Position numbers and translations under genes: made by a program
Origin: Acetobacterium fimetarium
GTDB lineage: Bacteria; Bacillota; Clostridia; Eubacteriales; Eubacteriaceae
DNA: 64,000 nt
NCBI RefSeq assembly: GCF_014284475.1
Contig: NZ_WJBC01000013.1
Span: 30,021-94,020 of the forward strand
Direction of reading: 5' to 3'
Notes under the pieces: model-generated
The model's input: the letters and a program-made list of their open reading frames with translations, nothing else
Database searches by the model: none
What the model was told of the DNA's origin: nothing
Part shown: positions 1 through 9,716 of the stretch, in pieces
Numbering within the stretch: position 1 is the stretch's first letter
Layout: the number at the start of each line of letters is the position of its first letter

Positions 1-1407
1 CAGCACCGAAGTTTTGATGAAATATATGATCTGATTGCAGTTCGCGTGATTGTGGATTCATTGAAGGACTGCTACGGCGTTTTGGGGGTTGTCCATTCCC
101 AATGGACACCGATACCAGGACGGTTTAAAGACTATATTGCGATGCCCAAACCGAATCTTTATCAGTCGATCCATACCACCGTTATGGGGCCCAAAGGGGA
201 ACCTTTTGAAATACAGATTCGGACCAGAGAGATGCACGAAACGGCAGAATACGGGATCGCTGCCCACTGGAAATATAAAGAAGGGCGCATGGATTCGAAA
301 GACAATAAATATGAAGTGCAAATGTCCTGGCTGCGGCAGATGCTTGAACTTCAGAGAGATTCTGAAGATGCCGGAGAACTGGTTGAAACGATCAAAGTGG
401 ATCTGCTCAATGAGGAAGTCTATGTCTTTTCGCCCAAGGGAGCAGTGGTTCCATTGCCGGCCGGCTCGTGTCCGTTGGATTTTGCCTATCGCATTCACAG
501 CGATATCGGCAACAACTGTGTCGGGGCCAGAGTCAACAATAAAATTGTGCCGCTGAACAGTCCGTTAAAAAGCGGTGATATAGTGGAAGTCATGACATCG
601 AAAAACTCAAATGGTCCCAGTCGGGATTGGCTGAGCTTTGTTAGAAGTCCGCATGCGAGAAATAAAATCAAGCAGTATTTCAAAAAAGAAGAGAAGGAAG
701 AGAACATCCAGAAAGGACGTTTGATCCTCGAACGCGAGATTAAACGGGAAGGGCTGCAGCATTCCAACCTGTTAAATCTCGCCAATCTTGAAATTCTTTC
801 CGAAAAGTGCAGCTATAAAACCCTCAATGATTTTTATGCGGCGATTGGATACAACGGGATTAAAACCGGAACGGTACTGCAGAAGATGCGTCTGCTGTTT
901 CCCCGGGAGTTCACCGAAGAAACGGCAGAACTTGTCTTAAGAAAACCGCAGAAAGAGTCAAAAAATACCAGCAGCACGGTCATTGTTTCCGGATACAATG
1001 AGATTGATGTCCACTTTGCAAAATGCTGTAATCCTGTGCCTGGCGATAAAATCGTTGGCTACATCACAAAGGGAAGGGGCATCTCCGTTCACCGGGCGGA
1101 TTGTTCAAATGTTCTGAATTTGAGTGATCCCAACCGGATTGTTGAAGTCGAATGGAATAAATTCAGCTCCGGTTCTTTTACGGCAGAGATTCATATCAAA
1201 GCCAAAGAATCACCGGAGACAATCATCAAAATTTCGAAGATGTTCAATGAAATGAAAATTCCGGTTACGGCACTGAACGTCAAGACAGAAAAGAACGAAT
1301 ATGACTATTTTTCAGCAACGCTCGAGGTGAAGAGCCGCCGGGAGCTTAATTTACTGATCAAGAATCTGAATAAAATCAAGGAAATTGTTCAAATACACCG
1401 AGTTTAA
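1..1407 (+). CDS. rel: Bifunctional (p)ppGpp synthetase/hydrolase Rel, 5'-truncated by window edge
   Basis: The reading frame is open from base 1, so the gene starts outside the window; the first in-frame GTG (46) is internal. It makes and degrades the alarmone (p)ppGpp in the stringent response. Seen here are the second half of the synthetase domain ([12 protein letters not shown] at the edge, then QSIHTTV and EIQIRT), a TGS domain ([27 protein letters not shown]), the conserved Cys-Cys zinc-finger region ([18 protein letters not shown]) and a C-terminal ACT domain. The N-terminal HD hydrolase is missing only because of the edge. 468 of the usual ~730 residues are present. dtd follows 9 bases later, and the dtd ribosome site overlaps the rel stop, the common Gram-positive rel-dtd pairing. 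Confidence 0.95.
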   Translation, partial: QHRSFDEIYDLIAVRVIVDSLKDCYGVLGVVHSQWTPIPGRFKDYIAMPKPNLYQSIHTTVMGPKGEPFEIQIRTREMHETAEYGIAAHWKYKEGRMDSKDNKYEVQMSWLRQMLELQRDSEDAGELVETIKVDLLNEEVYVFSPKGAVVPLPAGSCPLDFAYRIHSDIGNNCVGARVNNKIVPLNSPLKSGDIVEVMTSKNSNGPSRDWLSFVRSPHARNKIKQYFKKEEKEENIQKGRLILEREIKREGLQHSNLLNLANLEILSEKCSYKTLNDFYAAIGYNGIKTGTVLQKMRLLFPREFTEETAELVLRKPQKESKNTSSTVIVSGYNEIDVHFAKCCNPVPGDKIVGYITKGRGISVHRADCSNVLNLSDPNRIVEVEWNKFSSGSFTAEIHIKAKESPETIIKISKMFNEMKIPVTALNVKTEKNEYDYFSATLEVKSRRELNLLIKNLNKIKEIVQIHRV

Positions 1408-1416
1408 GGAGAAACA

Positions 1417-1869
1417 ATGCGGGCAGTAATACAAAGAGTATCATCATCTGAAGTAAAGATCGATCAGAAAACGATCGGAAAAATTGGCTATGGGATGAAT
1501 GTTCTTTTAGGCATCAAGGCGGATGATACGGAAGCAGACATGGACTATATTATCGGGAAACTGGTCAATTTGCGAATATTTGACGATCCCGAAGGAAAAA
1601 TGAATCTTTCGATTCTGGACATAAAGGGTGAACTGCTGCTGGTTTCACAATTCACGCTCTACGGCGACTGCAGAAAAGGCCGACGACCGGGATTTACGCG
1701 CAGCGGACCGGTAGCGGAAGCGCAGAAGAAATATGAATTATTTGTAGAAAAACTGAAACAGCAGCCGATCAAAAAAGTGGAAACCGGTGTTTTTCAGGCG
1801 GAAATGGAAGTGTCGATCATCAACGATGGTCCGGTAACCTTGTTGCTGGACAGCGAAAAACAATTTTAG
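1417..1869 (+). CDS. dtd: D-aminoacyl-tRNA deacylase
   Basis: 150 residues, the normal family length. It hydrolyses D-amino acids, and glycine from mischarged tRNA-Ala, off tRNA in the cytosol. Both family signatures are visible: SQFTLYGD (usually SQFTLYAD) and the Gly-cisPro-type motif near the C-terminus, NDGPVTLLL. The start MRAVIQRVSSSEV is the typical family N-terminus and has an AAGGAG ribosome site overlapping the rel stop. It lies between rel and an MBL hydrolase in one apparent operon running to hemZ. Confidence 0.96.
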   Translation: MRAVIQRVSSSEVKIDQKTIGKIGYGMNVLLGIKADDTEADMDYIIGKLVNLRIFDDPEGKMNLSILDIKGELLLVSQFTLYGDCRKGRRPGFTRSGPVAEAQKKYELFVEKLKQQPIKKVETGVFQAEMEVSIINDGPVTLLLDSEKQF

Positions 1870-1878
1870 GGAGAAATT

Positions 1879-2508
1879 ATGGAAGTTATAAAAAAATCCC
1901 TTGGTCAAATGGGGACAAACTGCTATGTGTTATGGGATGAAAAATCCGGGGAAGCAGCAGTGATCGATCCGGGATTCAGAGATCAGCGGATCGTCGATAT
2001 TATCAATCAAAAAAAACTTAAGGTGAAATACATTTTATTAACCCATGGTCATTTTGACCATCTTGGCGGAGTGAGTCAGATCAGAGACTTAACCGGGGCC
2101 AAGGTGCTGATTCATCGGAATGATGCAGACTGTTTAACGAATGCGGGCCGAAACCTCTCAACATTGGTCGGGATGCCTTTTGATTTGACGGCGGCCGACG
2201 GCTATTTATCTGAAGGGGAAGATGTTAAAATCGGTGACCTGACGGTTCAGGTTTTTCACACTCCCGGGCATTCAAAAGGCGGCGTGTGTTTTTTAGTGGG
2301 GGATACCCTCTTTGCCGGCGACACGCTGTTTCACGCTTCGATCGGGCGAACTGATTTTGCTGACGGTGATCTGGGGGAACTTCTGAATGGCATTCAATCA
2401 AAGTTGTTTGTTTTGGATGACGCCATCAAAGTACTGCCTGGCCATGGTGAAAACACCACCATTGGCTATGAAAAAGCGTGTAATCCCTTCTTCAAAGGAC
2501 GTGTGTAG
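1879..2508 (+). CDS. MBL-fold metallo-hydrolase (glyoxalase II-like, YqgX type)
   Basis: 209-residue single-domain metallo-beta-lactamase-fold hydrolase. The metal-binding motif THGHFDHLGG is followed by HTPGHSKGG, a FAGDTLF aspartate motif and a late GHG, which together give the two-metal site of hydroxyacylglutathione-hydrolase-like enzymes. The short length without the glyoxalase II C-terminal domain fits the YqgX/YcbL-like group common in Firmicutes next to rel, dtd and hemZ. The physiological thioester is unknown. It starts 9 bases after dtd with a GGGAGAAATT ribosome site. Confidence 0.9.
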   Translation: MEVIKKSLGQMGTNCYVLWDEKSGEAAVIDPGFRDQRIVDIINQKKLKVKYILLTHGHFDHLGGVSQIRDLTGAKVLIHRNDADCLTNAGRNLSTLVGMPFDLTAADGYLSEGEDVKIGDLTVQVFHTPGHSKGGVCFLVGDTLFAGDTLFHASIGRTDFADGDLGELLNGIQSKLFVLDDAIKVLPGHGENTTIGYEKACNPFFKGRV

Positions 2509-2512
2509 GCGA

Positions 2513-3979
2513 ATGGAAACAAGAGTGCTTCGTTTTGATTTAGAGCGGCCAGCTCTGGAATACTATTTCCATGAATTATATCAGGCCTTTGATCCCGGCG
2601 TGAAGAATATTTTAGCAGGTGAGGCGGATGGCGTTCTTTCACAGAAAACAGAAGGCGATGCCGTTATTTTGTCCTTGGCCTGGTCGGGGAAGAAAGCATT
2701 AGAGCGCAGATTTCAATTTGATACGGTTGAGGAATCCCTTGAAAACAGTGTTTACAAGGGGTTTCTTTATGATCTTTTATGTGAATACTTTGGCAGAAGT
2801 CTGCAATGGGGTACTTTAACCGGCATAAAGCCGGTAAAAATGGTTCAGAAGCTGGCAGATGCCGGCTTGAGCGTTGAGGCTATTGAAAGGAAATTCGAAG
2901 ACGATTACCGTGTCAGCAGTGATCGGACCCGGTTGCTGATTGAGCTGGCTGAGAAACAAAGATCCTTTATCATACCGGAAATTGACAAGGATAAAAAGAG
3001 ACGGGTCAGTATTTATGTGGGCATTCCGCTATGTCCTTCAAAATGCGCATACTGTTCTTTTGTTTCAACCATCGTCGATAAAAAAAGAATCAATCTGGAC
3101 ACGTATTTCAACAACCTGCTGACAGAGGCGAAGCGTGTGGGCCAGTTGTTTAAGACGATGGAAATTGCGGTCGACACCCTCTATATCGGCGGCGGCACAC
3201 CGACTGTTTTAAGCGCCGAGCAGCTGGCGGCTTTGATGAAAACCCTGGCGAATGCCTTTGATCTTTCGCAGCTCCGAGAGTATACGCTGGAAGCCGGACG
3301 ACCCGACACGATTACGCGGGAAAAACTGGAAGTCGCAAAAAAACACGGCGTTTCACGAATCTGTCTGAATCCCCAGTCGATGAACGCCCGAACCCTGAAA
3401 GCGGTCGCAAGACCCTGGGAGAATGGCTTGACGGAAGAACTGGCTGGTCTGATCAAATCCATCGGCTTTAAAACCATGAATATGGATCTTATCATCGGTT
3501 TGGGTGATGAGGGGCCGGATGACTTTTTTTACACACTGGAAAAAGTCATCGCGCTTGAACCGGAAAACATCACCATTCACAATCTTTCGATTAAAAGCGG
3601 CTCCGAAATCAAGAATCAAAGAGGAATTTCAGTTGAACTGGGATATGGTGAAGCATTCTATCAGGCGGTCAAAAAGCGCCTGCACGATCAAAGCTATGAT
3701 CCCTACTATCTGTACCGATTGAAATACACCAGGGGAAACAGTGAGAATATCGGTTATGCCAAACCCGGACATGAAGGCATCTACAATATCATGATGATGG
3801 CAGAGCGCCAGACCACCATCGGAATCGGCGCCGGCTCAACCGGAAACATCTACGATCCTGCCAATGACTCCATTCAGAAAGTATTTACGGTGAAAGACGT
3901 CAAAACCTACAACGAGCGTTTTGAGGAGCTTATTGAGAAAAAGTTAACGGCGTATGCGCTTTTAAAAAACAGAGCGTGA
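2513..3979 (+). CDS. hemZ: Coproporphyrinogen dehydrogenase-like radical SAM protein HemZ
   Basis: 488 residues from the ATG at 2513 (METRVLRFDLERP), four bases after the upstream stop; an upstream extension inside the MBL gene is open but unlikely to be used. HemZ is the Firmicutes oxygen-independent coproporphyrinogen III oxidase relative. An N-terminal domain of about 160 residues is followed by a radical SAM core with IYVGIPLCPSKCAYCSF, whose C-x3-C-x2-C cysteines hold the 4Fe-4S cluster, then LYIGGGTPT and NMDLIIGLGDE. The sequence looks complete. The family's true role in haem synthesis is debated, and no other haem genes are in the window. Confidence 0.92.
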   Translation: METRVLRFDLERPALEYYFHELYQAFDPGVKNILAGEADGVLSQKTEGDAVILSLAWSGKKALERRFQFDTVEESLENSVYKGFLYDLLCEYFGRSLQWGTLTGIKPVKMVQKLADAGLSVEAIERKFEDDYRVSSDRTRLLIELAEKQRSFIIPEIDKDKKRRVSIYVGIPLCPSKCAYCSFVSTIVDKKRINLDTYFNNLLTEAKRVGQLFKTMEIAVDTLYIGGGTPTVLSAEQLAALMKTLANAFDLSQLREYTLEAGRPDTITREKLEVAKKHGVSRICLNPQSMNARTLKAVARPWENGLTEELAGLIKSIGFKTMNMDLIIGLGDEGPDDFFYTLEKVIALEPENITIHNLSIKSGSEIKNQRGISVELGYGEAFYQAVKKRLHDQSYDPYYLYRLKYTRGNSENIGYAKPGHEGIYNIMMMAERQTTIGIGAGSTGNIYDPANDSIQKVFTVKDVKTYNERFEELIEKKLTAYALLKNRA

Positions 3980-4134
3980 TAACGAACGATCAAGGTGCCA
4001 TTTTCATTGAATGCTGCAAGTTTCAACAGGACTTATCCGTTTACCGTGATGCCGGCAATCTGATTGAGGGCAATCCTTTTTTATTAGCGGCTGTTTTAAA
4101 TTCGTTTTCAGGTGTTGTTCTGTGGGAATCCTAC

Positions 4135-4164
4135 TTGACAACTCGGCAGTTACATCAGTATAAT
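4135..4164 (+). promoter_or_regulatory. Sigma-A-type promoter for aspS
   Basis: TTGACA (4135-4140), 18-base spacer, TATAAT (4159-4164): both hexamers match consensus. It sits 47 bases before the aspS start. The 231 bases between hemZ and aspS otherwise hold only a 70-codon open frame (3976-4188) running across this promoter, which I do not take as a gene. Confidence 0.85.
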
Positions 4165-4210
4165 ATAAAGGTTAAGATGATAAATTAAATGTATATATAG
4201 CGGAGGTAGA

Positions 4211-5980
4211 ATGAAGACTTTTTATAGAAACGCCATGTGTGGCGAATTAAAAGCGGAAGATATTGGGAAAATTGTCGAACTGTCAGGCTGGGTAGATAAC
4301 CGCCGAAATCTTGGCGGGGTTCTGTTCATCGATTTAAGAGACCGCTCCGGCAAGATTCAACTTGTGGTCAATGAAGAAAAACCGGAAGCCTTTGAAACAG
4401 CTGAAAAGGTTCGAAATGAATATGTCTTAAACGTCAAGGGTAAAGTCGTCTTAAGAAGTGAGCAGAACGTCAATCCTAATCTTCCTACCGGTGAGATTGA
4501 AGTGGAAATTCAGGAGCTCAAAATTCTTGATACAGCTGAAACACCACCCATTTATATTGAAGACAATGACCAGACCAATGAAGCGGTCCGTTTGAAATAC
4601 CGTTATCTGGATCTGCGGAAACCGAAGTTTCAGAAAATGCTGATGACGCGCGCCAAAACGGCAGCGATCGCCAGAAATTACTTGAATGACTGCGGCTTCT
4701 GTGAAATTGAAACGCCGATGCTGGCAAAACCGACGCCGGAAGGCGCCAGAGACTTCCTGGTACCGTCACGGGTGCAGAAAGGAAAATTCTTCGGGCTGCC
4801 ACAGTCACCACAATTGTATAAACAAATTCTGATGATTTCCGGAGTTGACCGTTATTATCAGCTGGCAAAATGCTTCCGTGATGAAGATTTAAGACAGGAT
4901 CGTCAGCCGGAATTCACCCAGATTGATATGGAAATGTCCTTTGTCGATAAGGATGATATCATTGCCATCAGTGAGGGCATGATTGCAAAAATAATGAAAG
5001 AAGTAAAAGGAATCGATGTTCAGCTGCCGATGATCCGCATGACATATCAGGAAGCCATGGATCAATATGGCTCTGATAAACCGGATACGCGTTTTGGTTT
5101 GAAACTCACCGATTTGTCCGATATCGTTAAAGATTCTGAATTCAAAGTCTTTTCAGGAGCCATCAAAAAGGGCGGCAGTGTCCGTGCGATCAATGCCAAG
5201 GGAGCTCAGGAAAAGTTGAGCAAAAAAGCAATCAAAGGACTTGAGAATTTTGCCAAAATATATAAAGCAAAAGGCCTTGCCTGGATCGATGTTTCAGAAG
5301 GAGAAATGAAATCGCCAATTCTGAAATTTATTTCCGAAGCAGAAAAACAGGAGATTTTTAAAAGAACCAATGCCGAACCGGGTGACTTGGTTTTCATCAT
5401 TGCGGATACCAACGAAATCGTCTGGAATGCTTTGGGACAGTTAAGGCTGGAACTGGCAAGAAAACTGGAATATGATTTAAAAGATCAGTACAATTTTCTC
5501 TGGGTTACCGATTTCCCACTGTTGGAGTACGATGCTGAAGCTGGCCGATATACCGCCAAACATCATCCGTTTACCATGCCTTTAGCGGAAGATCTGCAGT
5601 ATCTGGAAACAGATCTGTTGAAGGTTCGGGCAGATGCCTATGACATGGTCATAAATGGCGTGGAACTTGGTGGCGGAAGCATCCGTATTCATAATCAGGA
5701 TGTACAAAGCCAAGTCTTTAAAGCGTTAGGCTTTACCGAAGAATCCGCATGGAGACAATTTGGCTTCCTACTGGAAGCGCTCAAGTATGGAACACCGCCA
5801 CACGGCGGCCTGGCTTTTGGCTTGGATCGACTGGTCATGCTTCTGACTGACAGTGATAATATCCGTGACGTTATTGCCTTCCCGAAAACTCAGAATCACG
5901 GTTGTCTGATGATGGATGCGCCGGCAGAAACTGAACTGGATCAGCTGATTGATCTTGGCATCAGTATTGATGAGATTTAA
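4211..5980 (+). CDS. aspS: Aspartyl-tRNA synthetase
   Basis: 589 residues, the size of the bacterial-type class II enzyme that charges tRNA-Asp. In order: N-terminal OB-fold anticodon-binding domain ([20 protein letters not shown]), motif 2 region ([16 protein letters not shown]), the bacterial GAD insertion around residues 280-420, and motif 3 ([13 protein letters not shown]). QSPQLYKQ marks the active site entrance. A GGAGG ribosome site lies 5 bases before the ATG. It is monocistronic with its own consensus promoter and a hairpin downstream. It could be discriminating or non-discriminating; no gatCAB genes are visible to help. Confidence 0.97.
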   Translation: MKTFYRNAMCGELKAEDIGKIVELSGWVDNRRNLGGVLFIDLRDRSGKIQLVVNEEKPEAFETAEKVRNEYVLNVKGKVVLRSEQNVNPNLPTGEIEVEIQELKILDTAETPPIYIEDNDQTNEAVRLKYRYLDLRKPKFQKMLMTRAKTAAIARNYLNDCGFCEIETPMLAKPTPEGARDFLVPSRVQKGKFFGLPQSPQLYKQILMISGVDRYYQLAKCFRDEDLRQDRQPEFTQIDMEMSFVDKDDIIAISEGMIAKIMKEVKGIDVQLPMIRMTYQEAMDQYGSDKPDTRFGLKLTDLSDIVKDSEFKVFSGAIKKGGSVRAINAKGAQEKLSKKAIKGLENFAKIYKAKGLAWIDVSEGEMKSPILKFISEAEKQEIFKRTNAEPGDLVFIIADTNEIVWNALGQLRLELARKLEYDLKDQYNFLWVTDFPLLEYDAEAGRYTAKHHPFTMPLAEDLQYLETDLLKVRADAYDMVINGVELGGGSIRIHNQDVQSQVFKALGFTEESAWRQFGFLLEALKYGTPPHGGLAFGLDRLVMLLTDSDNIRDVIAFPKTQNHGCLMMDAPAETELDQLIDLGISIDEI

Positions 5981-6020
5981 TTAAGAATGTAATGTAAGCA
6001 AAAAATAACTGGAATCAAGT

Positions 6021-6051
6021 GGGTATCTGGGCGCTGAAAACCCGGATACCC
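6021..6051 (+). terminator. Hairpin terminator after aspS
   Basis: GGGTATCTGGG (6021-6031) pairs with CCCGGATACCC (6041-6051) over 11 bp with one wobble and a 9-base loop, 41 bases after the aspS stop. The tail is AT-rich but lacks a clean T run, so termination efficiency is uncertain. Confidence 0.6.
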
Positions 6052-6102
6052 TTAATTCAAAATAAATTTTACTGATTTAAATGAATAATAATGAAAAATA
6101 AC

Positions 6103-6131
6103 TTGATTAATAGGTCGTTAATCATTATAAT
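6103..6131 (+). promoter_or_regulatory. Promoter for tRNA-Pro
   Basis: TTGATT (6103-6108), 17-base spacer, TATAAT (6126-6131), ending 12 bases before the tRNA gene. Close to consensus and correctly placed. Confidence 0.75.
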
Positions 6132-6142
6132 GTATTTACTGT

Positions 6143-6219
6143 CTGGGTGTAGCGCAGCTTGGTAGCGCGCTTGACTGGGGGTCAAGAGGCCGGAGGTTCA
6201 AATCCTCTCACTCAGACCA
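6143..6219 (+). tRNA. tRNA-Pro (anticodon GGG)
   Basis: 77 bases with encoded CCA. Acceptor CTGGGTG pairs with CACTCAG, followed by discriminator A and CCA. The D stem is GCGC/GCGC. Anticodon stem CTTGA/TCAAG closes the loop CTGGGGG, giving anticodon GGG (6177-6179), which reads proline codons CCC and CCU. The T arm is GGAGG-TTCAAAT-CCTCT. It stands alone between aspS and the HlyD-like gene. Confidence 0.96.
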
Positions 6220-6239
6220 TTTTATTATAAGGTGATAAT

Positions 6240-7477
6240 ATGGGACAAATAAAGAGGAAAAGTAATAGACGAGTCAATTCATTGAAGAAAACAACTGTTG
6301 GCATCGTTTTTTTTTTATTGTAGCGATAATTGTTGTGGCAAGTTATCGGAGCAGTATGAGCATGCTTCTTGAGAAAGAAGAGTATACTGAGTCATATAAA
6401 ACAGAAATGTATTTTTTCAAGGATATCGATTATCGGATCCTTGATAGTTTTACCGCCAGCGATCTTTCGCTTGTTGAAGGCGAGAAGGCAAACGGATACA
6501 AGGTGCTGACCAATACGCCGAAGGCAGTGAACGTTGATTACTTGAATGAACAGATCAAAGTGATTGATACAATCATATCAGAAGCGTATTATAATAACTG
6601 GGGCAGAATTGTCGGAGATATTGTCACAAATTATCAGGGAATGACCAGTATCACAAGTCAGATCGGTGAAACAGAACGGGAACGTAAAAAATTCCTGGTT
6701 GAGTCGGTCCAATATATGGGGCTCGATTTGAATGCCTTGCAGGCAAAACGTCAGAAGTATGTTGATTTACTTGGCGGGCAGGCAAGAAGTATAACCCTCA
6801 GTGATCTGGGCATGCTTTCAAGCGGATATGTCTATACATCGATAAAACCAGTTGAAAAAACCCTTGATGAAAACATGTTGCCTTATATCAATACCGCTTT
6901 TTTGGATTCTGTCAGTAAAATCGATCAGGAATCGGAGAGTCTGTTTAAAGTGGTTAATAATGATCATGTTTATGTGGCCTTTACAATTCCCAAAAATAAG
7001 AGTATTATGGGGGAGGATGAAGTGCTTTCCCTTAAAGCGGAAATGATGGGGATTTCGGATAATGGCATTAATCAGGAATATTACGATTTTTTAATTAAAC
7101 GTATCGATCAGCTTTATTATTATCCGGAACTTCGGTTTGAGTATAATAAAAAGGTATATAGCGGTTATTTTGTTGATAGTATAACAGAAGGCAATCAAAA
7201 GATGATCGTGTTGATGGTTAAAGATTATGTCAATGATTTTTCTGATGCGGTTATTGGCGATACCGAAATCTACATCCAGGATTACAATGCTTTTAAGATC
7301 CCGAAGAGTGCTGTATTTGAAGAGGCTGGCGATACAAAAATAAATATTGTTACCAAGGGCTATTTCAATGAATCTTTACCGGTTGCCGTTGAAAAATACA
7401 GTAATGGCGATGCCATATTGAAAACGGCGGATAATCCCAACTTGAATAGTGGAATGCGTATCAGTATTCATCCATAA
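6240..7477 (+). CDS. Membrane-anchored HlyD-like protein, frameshifted at a T10 run
   Basis: From the ATG at 6240 the frame reads MGQIKRKSNRRVNSLKKTTVGIVFFLL and stops at 6321. The rest continues in another frame (first usable codon GTG 6335) to 7477. One additional T in the T10 run at 6307-6316 would join both parts into a basic N-terminus, one hydrophobic helix (GIVFFFIVAIIVVASY) and about 380 extracytoplasmic residues with a helical middle and a beta-rich end, as in HlyD-like adaptor proteins found beside yggS-sepF in Clostridia (family recalled, not searched). The break may be a sequencing error, a slippage-controlled switch or a real mutation. The downstream open part alone (6335-7477) is 380 residues. 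Confidence 0.7.
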
Positions 7478-7489
7478 GGAAGTGAAAGC

Positions 7490-8137
7490 GTGATATCTGA
7501 CAACATTGAAAAAATAAAATCTGAAATTCCGGATCATGTAACCCTTGTTGCAGTGACAAAATATCACAGCACGGAAGATACAAAAGCGGTGCTGGATGCA
7601 GGCGTTTACGATCTCGGAGAAAGCAAAGTTCAGGATTTCCTGAGAAAATACGAAGAAATTGGAAATGGACCGCGCTGGCATTTTATCGGTCATTTGCAAA
7701 AAAACAAAGTGAAGTATCTGATTGGAAAAACCTTCCTGATCCATTCAGTCGATTCCATTGAATTGCTGAATGTGATTGAAAAGGAAAGCGAAAAACAAGA
7801 TACGGTAACATCTGTCTTGCTGCAATTGAATTTAGCCCGGGAAGACACGAAATCAGGAATTTTACGGGAAGATCTGGAAGCGGTGCTAAAGGAGCTACCC
7901 AAGTATAAATATATTAAAGTCAAGGGCTTAATGGCAATTGGTCCGTTAACGCAAAATAATGAAGAAATTCGTAATATTTTTGTGGAATTAAAGAAAATTT
8001 ATGATAAAATAAAAGAGAAATTTTCGGACGAAGTTATCCAAATGACTTACTTGTCCATGGGCATGACTGATGACTATACAATTGCAATAAAAGAAGGTTC
8101 CAATATGATTAGAATTGGACGAAAAATATTTATGTAG
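7490..8137 (+). CDS. PLP homeostasis protein, YggS/YlmE family
   Basis: 215 residues from a GTG start with an AAGGA site overlapping the previous stop. These alanine-racemase-fold proteins bind pyridoxal phosphate and balance the free cofactor pool. The PLP lysine lies in LVAVTKYHS. RWHFIGHLQKNKVK and the C-terminal LSMGMTDDYTIAIKEGSNMIRIGRKIF are the family signatures. The N-terminus is a little shorter than usual. It is directly upstream of sepF, the standard yggS-sepF-yggT-ylmH division-cluster order. Confidence 0.95.
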   Translation: MISDNIEKIKSEIPDHVTLVAVTKYHSTEDTKAVLDAGVYDLGESKVQDFLRKYEEIGNGPRWHFIGHLQKNKVKYLIGKTFLIHSVDSIELLNVIEKESEKQDTVTSVLLQLNLAREDTKSGILREDLEAVLKELPKYKYIKVKGLMAIGPLTQNNEEIRNIFVELKKIYDKIKEKFSDEVIQMTYLSMGMTDDYTIAIKEGSNMIRIGRKIFM

Positions 8138-8151
8138 TGAGGAGATATACG

Positions 8152-8640
8152 ATGGCAGAAAAATTTAAGGATAAAATTATTAAGGTTTTTGGTATGGAAG
8201 TGGACAACGAGGACGGTTATGAAGAAATCTATGAAGAGGATGTTTATGACGACCATAGTGAAGAAAGCAAGAGTGCTTTCACTGCTCCAAAAGCAAAAAA
8301 GACATCAACGACACCACGACATAGCGAATTATCCTTTGATGAAGGTCCGGAAGTATTAGTATTGGAACCCGAAGTTTTTAAAGATGCTCCCAGCATCTGT
8401 AATAAAATCCGTTCAAACAAAACGGTCGTATTAAACCTGAAAAACACCGACTATGAAAACGGCAGAAAAATATTTGACTTTTTAAGTGGCGCTTTGTTTG
8501 CGCTGGATGGGTCAATCAATAAGATTGCAGATAATGTCTTTATTTTAGCACCGAAAGCAGTATCGGTTTTAACGAATCCCGAAAGCGGCGATGTTGATTT
8601 CAATGCGCCGATCTTAGAGTGGGATGAGAATATGGAATAG
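8152..8640 (+). CDS. sepF: Cell division protein SepF
   Basis: SepF tethers FtsZ rings to the membrane and forms rings itself. I start it at ATG 8152 (MAEKFKDKIIKVFGMEV), preceded by GAGGAG; the GTG at 8137 overlaps the yggS stop and is less likely. 162 residues: an N-terminal amphipathic membrane-targeting helix, an acidic linker with tyrosines, and the compact C-terminal domain with VLVLEPEVFKDA, TVVLNLKN and FDFLSGALFALDG. The end DVDFNAPILEWDENME is somewhat longer than in Bacillus. Confidence 0.94.
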   Translation: MAEKFKDKIIKVFGMEVDNEDGYEEIYEEDVYDDHSEESKSAFTAPKAKKTSTTPRHSELSFDEGPEVLVLEPEVFKDAPSICNKIRSNKTVVLNLKNTDYENGRKIFDFLSGALFALDGSINKIADNVFILAPKAVSVLTNPESGDVDFNAPILEWDENME

Positions 8641-8648
8641 GTTTATCA

Positions 8649-8918
8649 ATGCTTCCAGGAATTCTCATACAGGCTGGATACTGGCTGTTTGAACTCATTA
8701 CAATATTGATCTTTGTTAATATTGTTTTCAGCTGGGTCAGACCGGATCCAAACAACCCGATTGTGAAGGCTATTTACGGATTGACGGAGCCGATTTTAGC
8801 ACCATTGCGCCGTTTTACAGTTTTTGGTCCCATTGATTTTTCACCTTTTGCTGCGGTTTTATTATTGCAAATGGTTATTTTCCCGCTTTATAAAATGATC
8901 ATTGTTTTCATTTTCTAA
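8649..8918 (+). CDS. YggT family membrane protein
   Basis: 89 residues, two hydrophobic helices (about residues 8-28 and 66-88) joined by a loop carrying the family motif FSWVRPDPNNPIVKAIYGLTEP. It is an integral membrane protein of unknown biochemical role, nearly always linked to sepF and ylmH. It starts 8 bases after the sepF stop. Confidence 0.92.
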   Translation: MLPGILIQAGYWLFELITILIFVNIVFSWVRPDPNNPIVKAIYGLTEPILAPLRRFTVFGPIDFSPFAAVLLLQMVIFPLYKMIIVFIF

Positions 8919-8954
8919 AGGTCGGCAGTTAATTGCAAGATGAAAGGATGTCTG

Positions 8955-9692
8955 ATGACAGAAAAGAAAGATGTTTTTTTATTATCGCGTCTTGTCGATG
9001 CCTGCAGTAATGTTTATGCACCACAGTTTTTCGATTTCTATGATGAAGTGATGCAGCGAAAAATAGAGGACACCATAAAAAATTATGGTGTCCCTTATCT
9101 GTTTTTTGGAGGGCACACGGAAGCAGAGCGCAAAATGCTGTGTATCTACCCGGATTACATGGATAGTGAAGATCTGGAATGGCCTATATTTGCCATCGAG
9201 TTTGAAAAAACAATTCCCATCGACCACCGTCATGTGCTGGGAGAACTGATGTCCTTGGGCATCACACGAGAATGTATCGGTGATATCGATGTTGGTGAAA
9301 AACGAGTTCAGGTGATTGCGCATCAGCGGTTGCAGGATTTTCTATGGATGAATTTCAATAAAGTCAAAGGTCGGGAGATCAAGACCAAGATGATAAAATG
9401 GAATGAAATAGTGCCGTCTGAAAAGAAGTTCAAACGTATTTCGTGCGTGATTGCCTCCAATCGGCTGGATGGCATCATCAACAAAATCTGGGGGTTTTCC
9501 AGGCAGAACAGCCTGGTGTTCATTAAACAGGGAAAAGTACGGGTAAACTACACAGAAATCAGCAAAAATGATTATCGGATCAATGCCGGTGACGTCATTT
9601 CGTTGAGAGGTAAGGGAAAAGCTAAGATTGTCAGCATGGATGATCGGACCAAAAAAGGAAATATCCGGGTTGAAGTTGACAAGTACATATGA
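8955..9692 (+). CDS. ylmH: S4-domain RNA-binding protein YlmH (RqcP2-like)
   Basis: 245 residues from ATG 8955, which has AAAGGA 6 bases upstream; an in-frame ATG at 8940 contains that site and is less likely. The N-terminal region includes FFGGHTEAERKMLCIYP, a family motif, and the C-terminal S4 RNA-binding domain is IASNRLDGIINKIWGFSR followed by VFIKQGKVRVNY and AGDVISLRGKGKAKI. YlmH binds ribosomes and is reported to act like RqcP in rescue of stalled 50S-peptidyl-tRNA. Its partner RqcH is encoded 1 kb away (10677-12446, opposite strand). lspA, often found between ylmH and rluD, is absent. Confidence 0.9.
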   Translation: MTEKKDVFLLSRLVDACSNVYAPQFFDFYDEVMQRKIEDTIKNYGVPYLFFGGHTEAERKMLCIYPDYMDSEDLEWPIFAIEFEKTIPIDHRHVLGELMSLGITRECIGDIDVGEKRVQVIAHQRLQDFLWMNFNKVKGREIKTKMIKWNEIVPSEKKFKRISCVIASNRLDGIINKIWGFSRQNSLVFIKQGKVRVNYTEISKNDYRINAGDVISLRGKGKAKIVSMDDRTKKGNIRVEVDKYI

Positions 9693-9716
9693 TAGTCGAC
9701 TAGAGGAGAGAATGAG

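Noticed and set aside
3976..4188. 70-codon open frame overlapping the end of hemZ
   Set aside because: No ribosome site, no recognisable sequence, and it runs through the consensus aspS promoter.
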